Assembly: GCA_013397795.1 (NCBI GenBank)
Contig: VZTJ01002648.1
Coordinates: forward strand, 372,001 to 436,000
Source of the DNA: Orthonyx spaldingii
Taxonomy: Eukaryota; Chordata; Aves; Passeriformes; Orthonychidae
Length of the DNA: 64,000 nucleotides
Direction of reading: 5' to 3'
Position numbers and translations under genes: made by a program
Part shown: in pieces, positions 35,101 to 49,300 of the stretch
Numbering within the stretch: the first letter of the stretch is position 1
How the letters are laid out: each line of letters starts with the position of its first letter
The notes under the pieces: generated by a model
Told to the model about the DNA's origin: nothing
Seen by the model: only the letters and a program-made list of their open reading frames with translations
Databases searched by the model: none

Positions 35101-38100
35101 AATAAGCATACCTTTGAAATGGAATGTACTAATTTGATAACAGTCAGTGTCCTTCCTAAAGATGTACCTGCAGCAACCTGAGGAAGAAGTATTTCAAAGG
35201 AATCTGGCTACTTTGTGTTTGGGTTTTGTTCAAAATGAGTATTAATATTTACTTCAAAAGTAGTTTTTGTATTTTGAGGATATTTTGCTATTAAAACAAG
35301 TGCATATTTTTAGAGGAAGTGTGAGATGATATTCTATCTTAAAAACTTTTATCTCTAACACAGCATAAAGCTCAGGGGGGTTATACCTAGCTGGTTTTAA
35401 TATTTTCTATGTAGATGTAGTTTGGATAAGGTTTTTTGGGTTTTTTTTTAATAGAAGCAAACCTTAACAACCATGAAGGGAGAAAAGGTGCTTTCTCTTC
35501 TTGCGTTTTAGTTTTGTGAGCCGGTTGTTGAAACGCATTTGTGTTCTACAGCACTTGCTGTGGTGGGAAATGTTTTGTGTGAAATTCAAAACACAAAAGT
35601 ATCGTTATTTTTGAAGCACTCTCAGTGCAGTTCTTAAAGAAGAACCATGGAGTCATAAAGATTTTCTTGACATCAAGGTCACTACAGCTACACTGTGTGA
35701 AGGGAAACTTGAGAGAGCCTGTTGACACTGGGAAACCTTCAAAGGATGTGGCGCAGGAAAGAGAGGGCAACGAGAAAAATTGATTTGAAGGCTAAAAAGC
35801 AATGAAAGAGAACTAAGATGTGAGGAGTAAAGGATTAAATAGAGAATGAGTGCTTTACAATTGAACTTACACTGAAAAATAGAACAGGAGCAGGAGATGC
35901 ATAGAAGATTGTGATGAAAGCGGGGTGAGAGAGACCCTCTGTCAGGATAAAGCAGAAAAACAAGAGTACTTTCGAAGCCTAGCCAGGACAGAAGGAAAAT
36001 TATGATTTGGGGGCTTTGGCTAATAAGCAGGTGATGGAGATTTTAGTTGGTTGGCTTTGAAATTTAAAACTGGTAAAAAATTCCTATGTTGCTGAGTCTT
36101 CAATCCTTATATTTTTGGCAACAACTTAATGTCATCCCTTTTCTAATCTGCCTTCAGACATGTTCAGACATGACATTTGCAGTCATTTTATTCTGAAAAG
36201 AGACTGCTGAAATTTCCTTTTTCTCGTAGTTTCAAATTGTGTAATATTCAAAGTAAATAAATGCCTGACAGGTGCACCCATTTTGTAGCTGAGTTGAAAT
36301 CAGTCAATGTGCCACACATGATTTCCACTGAATGCCTGGTGAGGAGGTGAGCAAGGCAAATAAAAGGATATTGATGTGAAAAGTTGCAGTTTAACTGCAA
36401 GGGGGAAAATGAGAAGGGTATATTTGCTTTTAATATCTGAAAACCAAGTTTGTAATTTACCGGTTTTAATATTCTTGAGGTTCTTTTGACCTTATTTAAT
36501 GTTTCAGGATTTCAGAAAGGCAACTTTCAGAGCATTAGATCCTGAAAGAAGGAAGGTACTGTACTTAGTGTTGGTTCATAAATCTCTGATAGAGAAATGT
36601 TCTTCAAATGAGTAGGAATAAAAAAGGAGTGGGAATTAGGGGTTTGGGGTTTTTTTCTCCTTTGAAAATAATAACTAGTGTTGAAAAATACTAATTTCTT
36701 GAATAGTTATGTCATTCCAATTAAATACTGGAAATATTTTTATTGGCTTTTCCTGTATTGTAAATTCTTTATTTTCCTCATAATTTTAAAATTCCAAGAT
36801 ATTCCTGGGAAGCAAATGACAGCATCTTGATAAACAAAGAATATCTGTGACCCAGAAATGAGGACATCAAAGAATCTCTAAGACAGTCTTTCTTTAAATT
36901 ATTCTTTGTACAGTGGATATTTCACTAATATTTTCTTAATTTGTGAGTATTCAGCGTATTACTCCTGGTTTCTGTAAATACATTCATTAATTCATGAGGC
37001 AGTTTGGACAAACATAAAGTATAAAATATACCTGATATCACTTTCTTCAGCCTTCAGCTACCTGTGATGCAAAACTGGGCAGCTCAATCAGGGGATATTC
37101 TTCATATAAGCTGAGTAAAGGGCTGGTTACAATTTTAGGGAGGAAAAATAAGAGCCCAGGCATTACGTTTTGCAGAGAATTTCCATTTCCAGATTATAGC
37201 ATTCTGTTGGATAACTGAAAATATTTAAGATAGGCAAATATTTTCAGCTACTAAGCAAGACAATATCTTTAGAGTAAATGCTCTGCTCCCCCAGTGTTAT
37301 GCAGATACTGAAGATACAGGTAAAACGTTGTGCTACTTTTCACTAACAAAATTAAATTTAAAAATATTCTCCAACCAATCTCTGTTAAAGCTGAGTAAGG
37401 TTAAAAAGTTTCTCACTGCTGTCTGTTGCCAAGTTTTTTATGCAATTCTCTGTGAGTGCTTTTTCACAATCACTGAGATGCTGTTCCCTGTACAGTGGGT
37501 AATGGAGGATAGTCCAGTTTTCTTTTAAGTTTTCATGCCAGATGCAGGAGGGAGGTTGGATTTTCAGAATGTCTTGCTGAAAATAGAATATTTTTCATTG
37601 TAACAAGTGCACTCCAAACAGAGTATCTTGCACGAATCTGGGAATGGGAGAGAGGTTTCCAGTAGGTTTTCTTCCTCTTCTCTTAAAGAAGTGGTGTTTT
37701 TTTTTAGAGGTGACATTTGAATAAATTTTTATATATTTGGGATTGGAATCAGTAGTATAAAGACAGGAAACAATGACAAAAAAATCCACCATGGTGCAGG
37801 ATTCTTTTTCACACTAAAAGCAAACCTGTGTTCATCATCATTCAATTTGCTGCTCTTTTATTCATGAAAAATAGTAGTGCTTTATGATGAGTCTCAAGAT
37901 TTTGCTGGCTGCACTGTCTCTGTGTCAGCATAATCAGGCAGAATAGTTATTGCATGTGCCTAAACAGATGGGACATTAAAATAAGCGTGAGATTTAGTTG
38001 TGTGTTATTCTGGATAAAAAGGATTCAAATGGGCATAAAACTAGATGTGCCTGTAGAGTTCTATATGGGACTGAACTTCTTTCTTGAAATGTGTTCTCTG

Positions 38101-38640
38101 GAATCCTTTAGAGGATTTTGACTAACATATATATTCAGTACTGTAACAGGTTAAAAATAGATTTCTTTTTCTTTATTGTTTTTTTTTCTGGTAAACTGAT
38201 TTTTTCAAGGGTGAATCTATGCCCATTTCCCAGTAGCTTTCTGTTCCATTCCAACGCTTGCCTTCTGTGAGTTCTCTCAAAATATATTCTATTTAAAAAC
38301 TTAAAATTCTGTGGTTTTGGGTAAACTGTGGACACTGTGGTGCAAGATCTCTGCAGCCTGTCTGACCACAGGTGGTTCATTTTTGTTCACCTGTCTTGCT
38401 TGCTTGTGGTATCTGTGGCTATCACACAGCTGGGTGCTCTGAAGCACCAAAGAACTTGGAAGAGCTAGAGAGAAAAATTCAGCAACTTTTCCTGTTCTTA
38501 CAAATCACCACCAGCACGCCAGCTGTATAAACAGATCAGCATTTCTGCAACCTGAACACAAAGGTAGAAGTTCAAGTTGAAAGAAGCAGACGTTCACTAG
38601 AAAAAAAGAGAACAAGCTCAAAAGAATATATCTTTGTCCA
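32171..38640. other. Non-coding stretch, no gene seen
   Basis: About 6.5 kb of AT-rich sequence with open frames of 81 codons or fewer, none recognisable. G/T-rich runs occur at about 35429-35452 and 36638-36658. No named repeat, RNA gene or motif-rich block stood out. Confidence 0.5.
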
Positions 38641-38708
38641 CTTGTTTGTTTTTGGTTTTGGTTTGTGGTGTTTTTTTGTTTTTGTTTTTGGTTGGTTTTT
38701 TTTTTTGT
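38641..38708 (+). repeat. G/T-rich low-complexity tract
   Basis: About 68 nt contain only G and T on the plus strand apart from an isolated C, with GTTTTTG and GGTTTT units and a run of about twelve T at the end. The open frames read through it on the minus strand (lysine, asparagine and glutamine repeats) are a by-product of the tract. Confidence 0.8.
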
Positions 38709-41700
38709 GGTTAGTATGGGAATCATCTGGAAAAGACTTACTCTCGTTGAAAATGCACATTGACAAGAATTTTATGTAGTGCTTAATTCATGATTCAGAG
38801 CTGGGCTACAGTAAGTGCACCATCTGGATAGCTAATGATTATGATCATTTCTGAGTTCTCTTACATGCTTTCCAGAGTGTGATTTTCTCCTTTATGCCCC
38901 TCTGTCAGTCACTGTTAAAGCTGGCCAGTCATGTGGTTATTTAGGGCTTCGTTTTGGTGAGGAAAATTGCAAATGCTGCTGCTTGCTTGCAGCAGATTTG
39001 TGAGGCTGTGTCTCTTCCATGCACTGTTAACATTTCAGTTTGTGGCACTCTAGGTTTTCCTAAGGTGTTCCAAAACGTTCCAGAATTGAAAAATTGAGAA
39101 AATAACTGTGCCATGTGTGAATCTGTCGTTGAAAGTTGTGGAAATGAGCCGTGACGGTTCTGGTGCCGGCTTGTGATCCACTGTGTCGTGTTCACTTAGT
39201 TCAGATGCAGGGATCTCCCCCTAAGAAAGGAGAGCTTGTAAATGAGTGAGCACAGCAAGCAGAGCATGAGGGATTCTGACAGATTTCCTTGGCTGCTGGC
39301 AGGTTGCAGTTGGTGTCTAACAGCAGAGAGGAACAATGCAAGCAGGGTGAGCCACACGGAGCAGGGGGGGATGTGCAAGGCACAGGTGGAGGATGCAGCA
39401 GTGGCGTCTTCACCAGAGGCAATGTCTCTTTGCACCTTGTGTGTAACAGCACAGAACAGATCTGGAAGATGAGTTCCATGACTTCTGGGTGCTGCAGCCA
39501 TGGGTTTGACATTCACAGTTTAAGGTTCCCTAAAATGTCAACCAGAGTGTGCAGAGAAATGGAGTTGACTGGAATCACAGGTAGAGATTAGTGTGAGGAC
39601 TTAGATCCAAGGATTGTCCCAGAGTCAGTGCACATTTAAGACTTCCTAAAAATGGGTTTCAGAAAGCAGGGGTTTTATTTTATTGATTTTGCATGGAGAA
39701 TTTTATTCTGAGCTGACCTGTGTGAGCCACCAATGGAATTATTTGGGGAGCTTCTTTTAACTTTCCCTGATTTTTCTTTGAGGACTATTTGTGACCCATT
39801 TGTGAGGCATTTTGGCTGCCATGCAGACATTAGGAATTTCTCACATACAGAGCGTTATAGCACATTGCTTGCACACTTGGAATTCTGTTGGTCTTTGCTG
39901 GTTACTTGTTTATGCGCGTTGCAAATGAAAATTTTCTTCAGTCTCTACAATATTTTTTTACTAGTGTAGTGTATCAGTCTCGTAATTCAGGGACTTATGC
40001 ACTTGAGGATTAAAGAGAAATTAATAGAGAGAAGGGTCTGACAGTTGGTGTAATTTTAGCTATTAGGAAAGGAGCTTGCTCTGTCATTTCAGACCATTAA
40101 TGAATTCAGGTGCCACCTCCTTAGGCATCCAGGTTGTTGTTTGGCTCTGAAAGACTGTGAAAAAATAAAGGACTCCCTCTGCCTACCAACTGTAATTTTC
40201 TTAGTCTCAACTAAGCCAACTTTGTGGAACATTTGAGCTCACTTTTTATTGTGTGGAAAGAATCACACATGGAATGATGGAATGCCAGGAGTGATTGTAT
40301 CACAGTTTAAAACAGTAATTCCTTAGCCACCAGTCATTTTAATAAGCAAATACCCTGAGTTTGAAACATCAGAATAGTACTTTCAGCTACTGTTGTAATC
40401 TACAAGTCAATAGTTTTCAAGAAGTCATTAATTTTCAGCAGTAACTAATGTCTGAAATTGGTAAATATTTATTTCATCTGTGTGAACTTCAGTTAACAAG
40501 TATGTAAGACCATGAAATATTGAGAGTGTTGTTGAATGAGGTCCTCTCATTAGGTACTGGGCTGCATCTATGTGTATACATATTCTGAAGTGTGCCACAC
40601 CACAGTGGAAATTCAAATTTGCTTTATGAAAGCCTGAAATGCTGTAGCATTTTAGAGGTTGAAATAGAATTAAATATTATCAGACGTGATCCCCTTCATT
40701 CTGGCAGCAAAAATCGAGATTGTTGTTTAACTGGACAAAATGGATGCTGATTAAGAGTGTCAGCCTCGTGTGAGGTTTAAGCTATTTAGTCATTTTTGTA
40801 GCTTGTCTGCTTGGCCTTGCAGGTCTCTGAGGAGATTAGCTTAATCAAAACCAGACTGAACGAAGTCTCTGGAAATATTCTTGTGTTTCTGCCATCCCAG
40901 ACTTGCATAACAGTTCTACAGGCAAGCTTCTTTTTACAGCTCTGAGGAGAGAGGCATTGTCCAAACCTGTGTGGATAACCTTGCTTTTCCAATTAAAACT
41001 GCCTGTCTTTGTGCTTGCTCCAAACCATTTGACAGCCAGCCTGAGACTTCCCCTGCTTTGAATGATTCTTATACTAGTTCCAGGGATAACCCCTTTGCCT
41101 TTAATGTGACAAGGCCTGTCAAAGTCTTTCAAAATAGTAAGTGCTCTTAGAATTGCTGGTAAAGATCTCTCTGCTCCTAATGGCAAGTGTTGTACAGGTT
41201 TAAGCTTGAATGAGGAGATTGCAAGCTGCCCTGAGTTAATGAAAACAGGAATCAGGAGCAGGGATGGAGGCTGTCAGCAGACAGGGCAATAGTTTATGTA
41301 GCAGACAAGTAGGGATGTGCTTTGAAGTGGATGTGTACACGCGCACATTTATTATATATATGAATGACTACAGGATCTCCATTTTTTTTTTTGTTTACAA
41401 GCTCTTGTGTTCCTCCTTTTCCTCTTAGGAACCTCTCCTGCTGGCCAAGTGGCCTTATATAGGTTCAGGATTGAAAACTATCCCAGCCAAGGTTCATCAC
41501 ATCCACTGTACTCAGGGATGGCCTCACCCTTTAGCTTTTCATTGATCTTCATAGTTACTCATAGAGTTCCTTTGTCAAATCTGTTCTTAACTATTAATGT
41601 GTCTAATTCTCAACTCTTCTTTGATTAACAAATCAAATTTCTGTCAGTGATGATGTCATTATCTGTACTTCACCTTGCACTTAATAACTACTAATCCTAA

Positions 41701-44700
41701 CTAATAGCTAAATATTTTAAATGAATGGACGTATAGTCTTTGATTTTGCTTTCTTTTTTCTCACCAACATTTGTATATAGCTTTCCTGTGAAGTAGATAA
41801 TTCTTACCTCAGAACACACCTGCAACATCTTTATTCTTATCAGACTTAAATTTTCTGTGCTCACATTTCTGCAGACACAGAAATCCAAATAGAGGCAAAA
41901 GAAATCAAGCAGCTTGGCGAGCTGCAGATGCACTAGATTTGGAAAGTATTCCTAGCAAGGATGCATCCACTGTAATCCTTTTACTAACAAGTACATTCTG
42001 AATCCCTTGTGGGTTTATTTTCTGTCAGCAATATGACTTTTCTTAAAAGAATTGTCAATTCCTCGTGTCACTGTTATCCAGGTAGGGAACATGGGGTGTG
42101 AGCACCACGTGACCTGACAGCGAGGGATGTAAGCCTGGCTTGAGGCCAAGAATAGAGGCAAGATGCACAAGGATTGTGTTAGTGGGGTAAATGTTACCCT
42201 GAAATGTGTCCTGATGCTTCACTGGACAGCTCTGACGCCAACTGAATTTGGGGCAACTTGCAGTTGATTGAAACAGTGACGTACTAAAAACCCAAATTAA
42301 TCCTGTGATGCCAAAACATGTAGATCAGATTTCTTCAAATGGTGGCATTCTGTGTGCAAACTGCCAGTACATTTCAGCAGTGATTTCTGTCATATTTCTG
42401 AGCTCCATTCTTCTTTTTGGTGTTGTGTTTATCCCTGAGAAAACTGCTGCAGTATTGAGGAGAAGAGGCTGCACAGGATGCAAAGGTCTGTTGACACAGG
42501 GTGACTTGAGACAGGGCTTCACTCCTGAATAAATCTGGGTAAAATTAATCCAAGGATCTTGGTAGCCTGATTTAAATGAAATGTGAACCAGCTGAAATGG
42601 CTCCATGAAGTAATGAATGGATTCACTTGGTTGCACACCTAGTGAATAGTCGAGCCAGTTTGGTTTGCTATTTCCTGTCGGATGCCTTGGAATGACCTGT
42701 GGGGTAAAGACAAACTGAAACACCAAGAGGTAGTCTAGAGCATGTCCTAAATTAATGAAATAAGCAGAATTTAGTAAATGGAAAAGTTCTGCTATTTGAT
42801 AAAACTGGCAGTTATTGGAATCACACAGTAAAGCCAGTCAGTTGGAAAAAATCAAATAGTCCACTGCTGCCTCCAGCATTTTTTGCATTGGATTGAAATG
42901 ATTCCTCAGAAAATTATAAAATATATTAATGCATAGAAATGACCACACACAGAACCTATTTTTCTTGGCATGCTGTTTATAGCCTGGGAAAAAAAAAGAG
43001 GAAATAATGAGTTTGGTGAGCTAAGTGACATCTATATTTTAAATATTGCTGGTTCTGTAACTTTTTTCCATTTGCCATGTTCCTTTGTCACTTAAGAGAA
43101 AATAGAAATGAATACTAATTAGGGGCCCAGTGAATATTTGATGGGCACTGTTCTTTTCCTTTTAAACCAGCTTCAGATTTTTTCTTTCAGATGTGATACT
43201 TTCTCAGAGTGGCTTATATTGTTCATTATGGCTAAATAAATATGGATTTTTTGACAGTACCTGGCTTAAAAACATGCTAACATATATTGTCCTGATGAGC
43301 CTCATAAGCCTTCTTCATTTTATTAGAAGATCCTTTATCCTCTGATGGATACTTGAATGATCTTAAACAAAACAAAACAAAAAAAAAATCCAAAAAATAA
43401 CAACAATTAAAGCAAACAAACAACAAGACCCCAAATCTATCTGGAAAACTTATAAGAAATTCAGCAATGACAAATGGAGGGCAACACACTTGGATGAGAA
43501 TAATCAACTTCACACACATAGGGTGGGAAAGAACAACCTAGATAGCTCTGTGGGGGTTTTTGACTCCTCCTTTCAGCAAGAAGAGCCTAAAACACCATAA
43601 CATCTATCACAATGGAAAGGAGGATAACATAATAGTGTTCATAATAGTGTGGTAGCTAAATTTTGTGTTAATGTTTTCATTACAAAACCTTTTTTAGAGT
43701 TTTATTCAGCCATGAAAAGGTATAAGATACAGAATTTCTTCTACATGCTCTCAGTCCAGGAGTATTTAAATTAAAAACTACTAAAAATATCTGTTTGGCA
43801 GCATTGCATGTTATTTTTTTCTATAAGGCAACAACAATGATCAGAAACTCCATTGTAGTATGGGCTCAGTGATGTCACAACATCGCTGTGTTAAGAGGTT
43901 TAATAGTCTGTGAAATAATATTTGGCTTGGAAAAATGGGATTTATAGAATTATCCCTTTCTCTGCATTCCCATAGACAAGTGGAGGTTTTTGTGCACACT
44001 GGCTGCTGTATGAGACTCTTGCAGTATGACCATGGGAAGGAAGCTGCTGACACACTGAGGTGCAAAAATGGACTGCTGGGGTCTTGTTCTCTTGAACCCG
44101 GACATGGGCAGGAAACTGGAAGAATATCAACACAAGTTGGAAAGAACCTAAAATTGTTTTGAGCATTTGGGACTTCTAAATTTAGTAGTTATGAACTTTG
44201 ATTTTCTTGCTCTGGTTTGTCATTTATGCTTAAGATGCATGGGTTTTGTTCTGCTGGCTTCACTCTGTGCCTTCTTTAGGAATAAAAGGGGAAAGGGCAA
44301 TTATTGAGGACATTCCTCTCTTCAGATGAAGGGCGATCAAAGCCTGTCCCCACTCTAATGTACAGAATTGTGAGAGATGGGAGGAGAAGGCAGGGTTGGG
44401 GTTATGCTGATCAATAATCCCTTCCTAATAGGAAGTAAAATATTAGCATTGATTAATCTGATCTGCAATAAAAAATGGAATTTGAAATAAAGAGGTCTGT
44501 TCTTACCTGATATAGCAGTTACTGCTTGTTTTTAAACTTATGGGCTTGGAAAGCTGCAAGTTTTTCTTTAAGAAACAGAAAAAATGAGTGGTGTTGATTC
44601 AGAAAATATATTTTGTAGTTGGTGCTTGGCATTTCTCATTGTACCATTGGTACTGGAAATCTTTAATGTTAACAGACCTTTTTCAACTCATTTCTTGGGA

Positions 44701-46275
44701 TATATTTCTGTGAAGTATTGAGAGCACAGTTTGAGACTGAAATCCCAGGACATCTTTATGTATTTTTGTCTCCCATAGTACACAGTGTAATATTAAGAGA
44801 GACAATTAATGTGGGATTTAAATATTCATTTTCAATCTGCTGCATTAAAATATGAAGGTACTTCTTTTGTTTTGGTTCTGTTTAAAAGGGTGATTTTTAA
44901 AAGGCACAATAAAACTTCCTGGCTGCCTACATTCAATTACATTTTTTAACCTGAAAATGGAGCTTTAGGATGAACCGAAAGTATTTTTTAGAAGCAGCAA
45001 GTGGTCCAAGGTGGTAGTTACAGTTGAACCTCGTACAATGAAGTTTCAGAGTTCCCAATCTTATCTTCACAATACAGGAAAATTCAAATGAATTGGCAGA
45101 GTTTGAAAAACAAATCCTCAGTATTTTCATTAGATTGCAAAAGCAAATGTGCAAAAATACTGGATATGTCACCAAAGCCTGTTTTGAATAGCGCACAGAA
45201 ATATTAATTCATACATTTAAATTTGGTCCTGCAGATTTTTTTACGTCAAAGATTATATCTAATGCTTTGCATGACTGCAGACCGTGCTGGGTAACTAGAG
45301 AATGTTCTAAGTTGTTACGTGCAGTGTATAATATCTTATTGTGAGAAAAATAATTAAATTCTACTGTTTAAAAAAAAAAAAAAGGACAGGGAAGGTAACT
45401 GAATGGTCCTAGTGATAGGATTAAACTGACAAAGTAAGAAATGTTATCATTAAAGTAGATGGTTTAAGGATTATTCATAAGTGAAATAATGTAGTGTTGT
45501 CCTGCAAAGCACACAATGTACCCTACAAAAACCTAGGAATACTCCCTGGAAGAAAGCAGTAATTCTTCAATGATAATCCAGGAAATCATTTAAGATTTGG
45601 GATGCTTCGGGCCAAGTTTGGAACATGTTACAGTTACAGGTATTTCCTATTTCAATTTTTCTGTATATTTTCCATAGACAGAAAGCTAGGTTTGAATAAG
45701 GCTGTTGGAATACATTTTTAACTCATTAAAGCAGCACTAAAAGTCACCATGAAGAACTAAAGAAGCATAGCATGATTTTCTGTTGCACATATGAATAGAA
45801 GCTTTGCTGTTCATCCTATCTGAACCTCAAGGTCTTTCACTGAAGTGTCAGTAGATGCTTATAGGATAAATTCCCAAGAACTTTGGCAGAGGCCAGTGGA
45901 GCTGTGGGGCAATCTGAGCAGAGAGCAGCCTTGTGTGCCTGCTGTGGCTCCCTGCTTTGTTACAGCCCCTAGTGTCAAGCTGCACTCTTTGGGAGGGTCT
46001 GGCAGGGTCCTTTTCCTTTGTTATCCCCCTGGGTGACTGTCACTCCCCAGTGAGACTGAGGGTCTGTATCAGAACACTGCAGTTTGAAAGGTGTCATCCA
46101 TGAATTGTCCAGCCTTGCAGGACAACAGCACTGAGCAAAAGCACAATGTTCTAAAACTGACTTCAAACCCAACAGGAGCAGCCTTCTGTGGAGCTGCTGT
46201 TCACGTGCTCCGTCAGCCCTGGAGAAAACGTACAGTTCAGGGTAGAGTCAACTTTCTTCAAGGCAAACTCCCAAG
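38709..46275. other. Non-coding stretch; A/C-rich tract
   Basis: No gene recognised. An A/C-rich tract (aacaaaac units, then caaacaaacaac) lies at 43366-43430, the complement type of the G/T tracts. A 14-nt A run is at 45370-45383. A 133-codon minus-strand frame (42325-42726) has no recognisable domain. GC-richer sequence at 39190-39520 shows overlapping frames on both strands with no product. Confidence 0.5.
43366..43430. repeat. A/C-rich low-complexity tract
   Basis: AACAAAACAAAAC units are followed by an A run, then aataacaacaattaaagc and caaacaaacaac. On the minus strand this is the same kind of G/T-rich tract seen elsewhere in the window. Confidence 0.75.
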
Positions 46276-46344
46276 CTTTTTCTTTTGTTGGGTGGTTTTG
46301 GTTGGTTGGTTTCTTTTGGGGTTTTTTTGATGGTGGTTGTTGCT
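46276..46344 (+). repeat. G/T-rich low-complexity tract
   Basis: Plus-strand units GGTTGGTTGG, TTTTGGGG and TGGTGG occur, with few A or C. There is no coding meaning. Confidence 0.75.
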
Positions 46345-49300
46345 AATGCTGTTGTAGTGCAATACTCATCTCCTTAACACGTGTTCCTCTGGCTTGGTAG
46401 TTTAGTTCATCTTATTTTTTTTATAACAAATTTATGTATGCCCACTGAGATGCACTCCTCCCTAGTGAATCCTCATAAACTCTTACCCTCACAAATAACA
46501 GTATTACTTTTCTCTTTGCTTATGCCAATAAACCTTATCATATTTTTTCACTGAGGGGAAAAATCTGTATCAGTTTTTCCTGTCCTTTCCCTCAGAAGCT
46601 CTTGTCACGCTGATTAAGACCTTGAGATTTTAAATTGTGATGCATCTTTTCGTGATGAAGAGGTGTATATTCTATGCTGATCACCTTCTTACTTTGCTGG
46701 CTCTTATCAGTGTCCGTGGGCTCTTCCCATGAGATGGGATTAGAAAAGCTGATGCTGGAATTCTTGCTTAGGTCTTGAAAATAAATGAAGAAAAATTTAA
46801 ATCTTAAGAAGATTCTGTACTTATCTCTATTTATAAAATTGTAAAAAAAAAGGTACAGCTACAAGCTTTTGTTTTCAGGGTCAAAAAAATGACATAAAAT
46901 TGTATTAGTGGCTATGCAAATCTGAATGTTTCTTTGGAGTAGTGAACTAATATTGATTTTCTAGAATATACAACAAATTCTGTGGAGAAAAGTAATGCAT
47001 ACATTTTCCTGACCAACCAAAGGACTGATTGGTCATCCCCCTTCAGAGGGACAGCTCCAAGGTTATCCATTCCTTGTCCTTGGCACCATTTTTCTCACAG
47101 TGGGCGGTGTCATCTTACCTCCCTCCCACCTCTCTGCTCTACAGTGACCCTTCTGCGATGGAGTTCCACATTGAGGATGGTGCTGTGAGGAATTCTTAGC
47201 CAGGGTTCATTCGTGTAGCCCTCTGAACATATGGAGCTTTATTTGCTTTGAGATGGCTCTCCCAGCTGGTCCCAGTGCAGCTCTCAGGGGAGAGGTGTCT
47301 GCAGCCTGGAAATCGCAAAGACAGCGCTTAATAAGCCATAACGATAAATAAAGTGTTCTCCTTCTGCAAGAAGACCTGATTTGAGACAGATGATGTGTTG
47401 ATGAGTTCACAGAAACTCAGATGCACTCATGAGGGTGCTTGATTTGTCCTTTAGCTAGATTCTTTTTGTTTCCATTTGGGTTTTTCTCATACCGCTGTAA
47501 TAATTTCCAGTTTAACCTTTTAATTGGCAGCTGCTTTGCATTTTCAGAATTTAAGAATGTAAATTTCATAGTCTATGCAACTTGAAGATTCTTATTTTCA
47601 TGCCAGATAGATACCTCTTAAAATATCTCTTTCCTTGAAATTGATTATAGATATGCTCCTCCCCCTAAACACACCAACTTTAAAATGCACCATAAACTAT
47701 TTATATGATCACTTGTTTGCTGCCTTTAACATATTGATGCAGGAAAAAAGCACAGGCACAGTAATTTTAAAGGTTTTGTGTATATATTTCTCCCCATTTC
47801 AGTGATGTGATTCAGTATAGTCCCCACAAATAATTGCTGGATGTGTGCAATGCTTTGTGCATCATTTTAGTGTGTGTGTGTGTGTTCAGAAGTACAGCTC
47901 AGTATTAGTTTGTGACAGATGTCCTTTACAAGCAAAAATAGTTTTCTGATTTTAAAGACTATCTCAAATTCACCTGTGAAATATTTTTGATTATTGCTAT
48001 TATTGCATAGCACTCTCAATTTAATTGTTTTGTAATTCTCCTACTTCAGAAACTGAAATGGCTCATACCGTTACATAAACGTTCTTATTAAAATCAGTGG
48101 GGCTTTGAAGATCAAGCTTTTAATTTCTAATGTGCAGAGTAATCAGGTGTATGATTAAATGTCTGGAAGACGGAATATTGCAATGTAAAACAGATGGTAT
48201 TGAAAGGGGCCGAAATTATGAATTTTCCAAATAATAGGCATAATTTTAAAATCCTTTATTTCATGCCCAGAATTCTTTCCTAAGCCATTGTCTAGACTCA
48301 TGTAGAGCTTTGGTGTCAGGTATTTCCTTTTAAGCAGTGCTTTGAAAGTTTGTCCCCTTAGAGTGAAACTGGAATAAAACTCAGACCTTGTACTGATCAG
48401 AAAACCACCGAGGAAGTCTTCACAATTTTGTACTTTTATTCGGAAATGCACTCTCAACCCAGCAGGATGACATCTGTTTCCAGCCAGATTTTCAGAGACA
48501 TGCACTGTCACCTGAAGCTGACACCTAAAAGCAAGTTTGTTCTTTGAAGGGACTGTAGAAAAGTTGCTCTCTCAAGCAATGTGTTGGGAACTTCTCTCTG
48601 AAGTGTGGGAGATCAAGTGAACGGCAGTTTTCGTCTCTTATGGCTGTGCACCTTTGAAAAGGGACAAAAAAACTTCTTTGAGATGGAAAGGAAGGAAATG
48701 CGCAGTCGCATGTTTAAATTTAGAGCCTAATGTTTAAAACCATCCCCTGAGAAGTTGCAGGGCCCTGTCCCTACCCCACCTCATTGTATGTTTTATTTAG
48801 TGATTGTCTGATGTAAAATACATCTTAAAAATTTTAAAATCAGAGGAACCAAACCACAATGTCCTCTTCCAAGGGTGGGAGCTCAACCTATTGATGCAAA
48901 AGAGTCATGAATGTTCATACTCACCTACTGCCACTCCAGCTATTGAAGCTGACAGAAAATGGAGAATGTTTAGGGTACACTCAGTCTTCTCCTTGGAGAT
49001 GTGTGTTTTTCTATTCTGGGGTATATCCATGAATTGAAGGTACTCTGAGTTTATTTTATGGAGTAGATGTGTGAAACAAACAGCTTTTGCCATTTTTTTT
49101 TTCAACCTTTCCTTCCTATCCCCACACCATGTAATTCTGAGAAAGATTTGGGCAATTCAAGCAAATGTTTGGGAAATTAGAGTTCTAGAGCAGTTCACTA
49201 TGACATTTTGAGAGAATCTTGACTGATCTTAAGCACTGAGTTATTTGCCCACGTCAACATTTAAAGGTTTACAAAAAACACTGAGAAACAGAATTTTAGG

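Noticed and set aside
42325..42726. 133-codon minus-strand frame
   Set aside because: Peptide not recognised, another frame overlaps on the plus strand, no supporting context.
44125..44160. Possible reversed CR1 tail ('gttggaaagaacctaaaatt')
   Set aside because: Match is about 15 nt and lacks the flanking CR1 body and terminal repeats.
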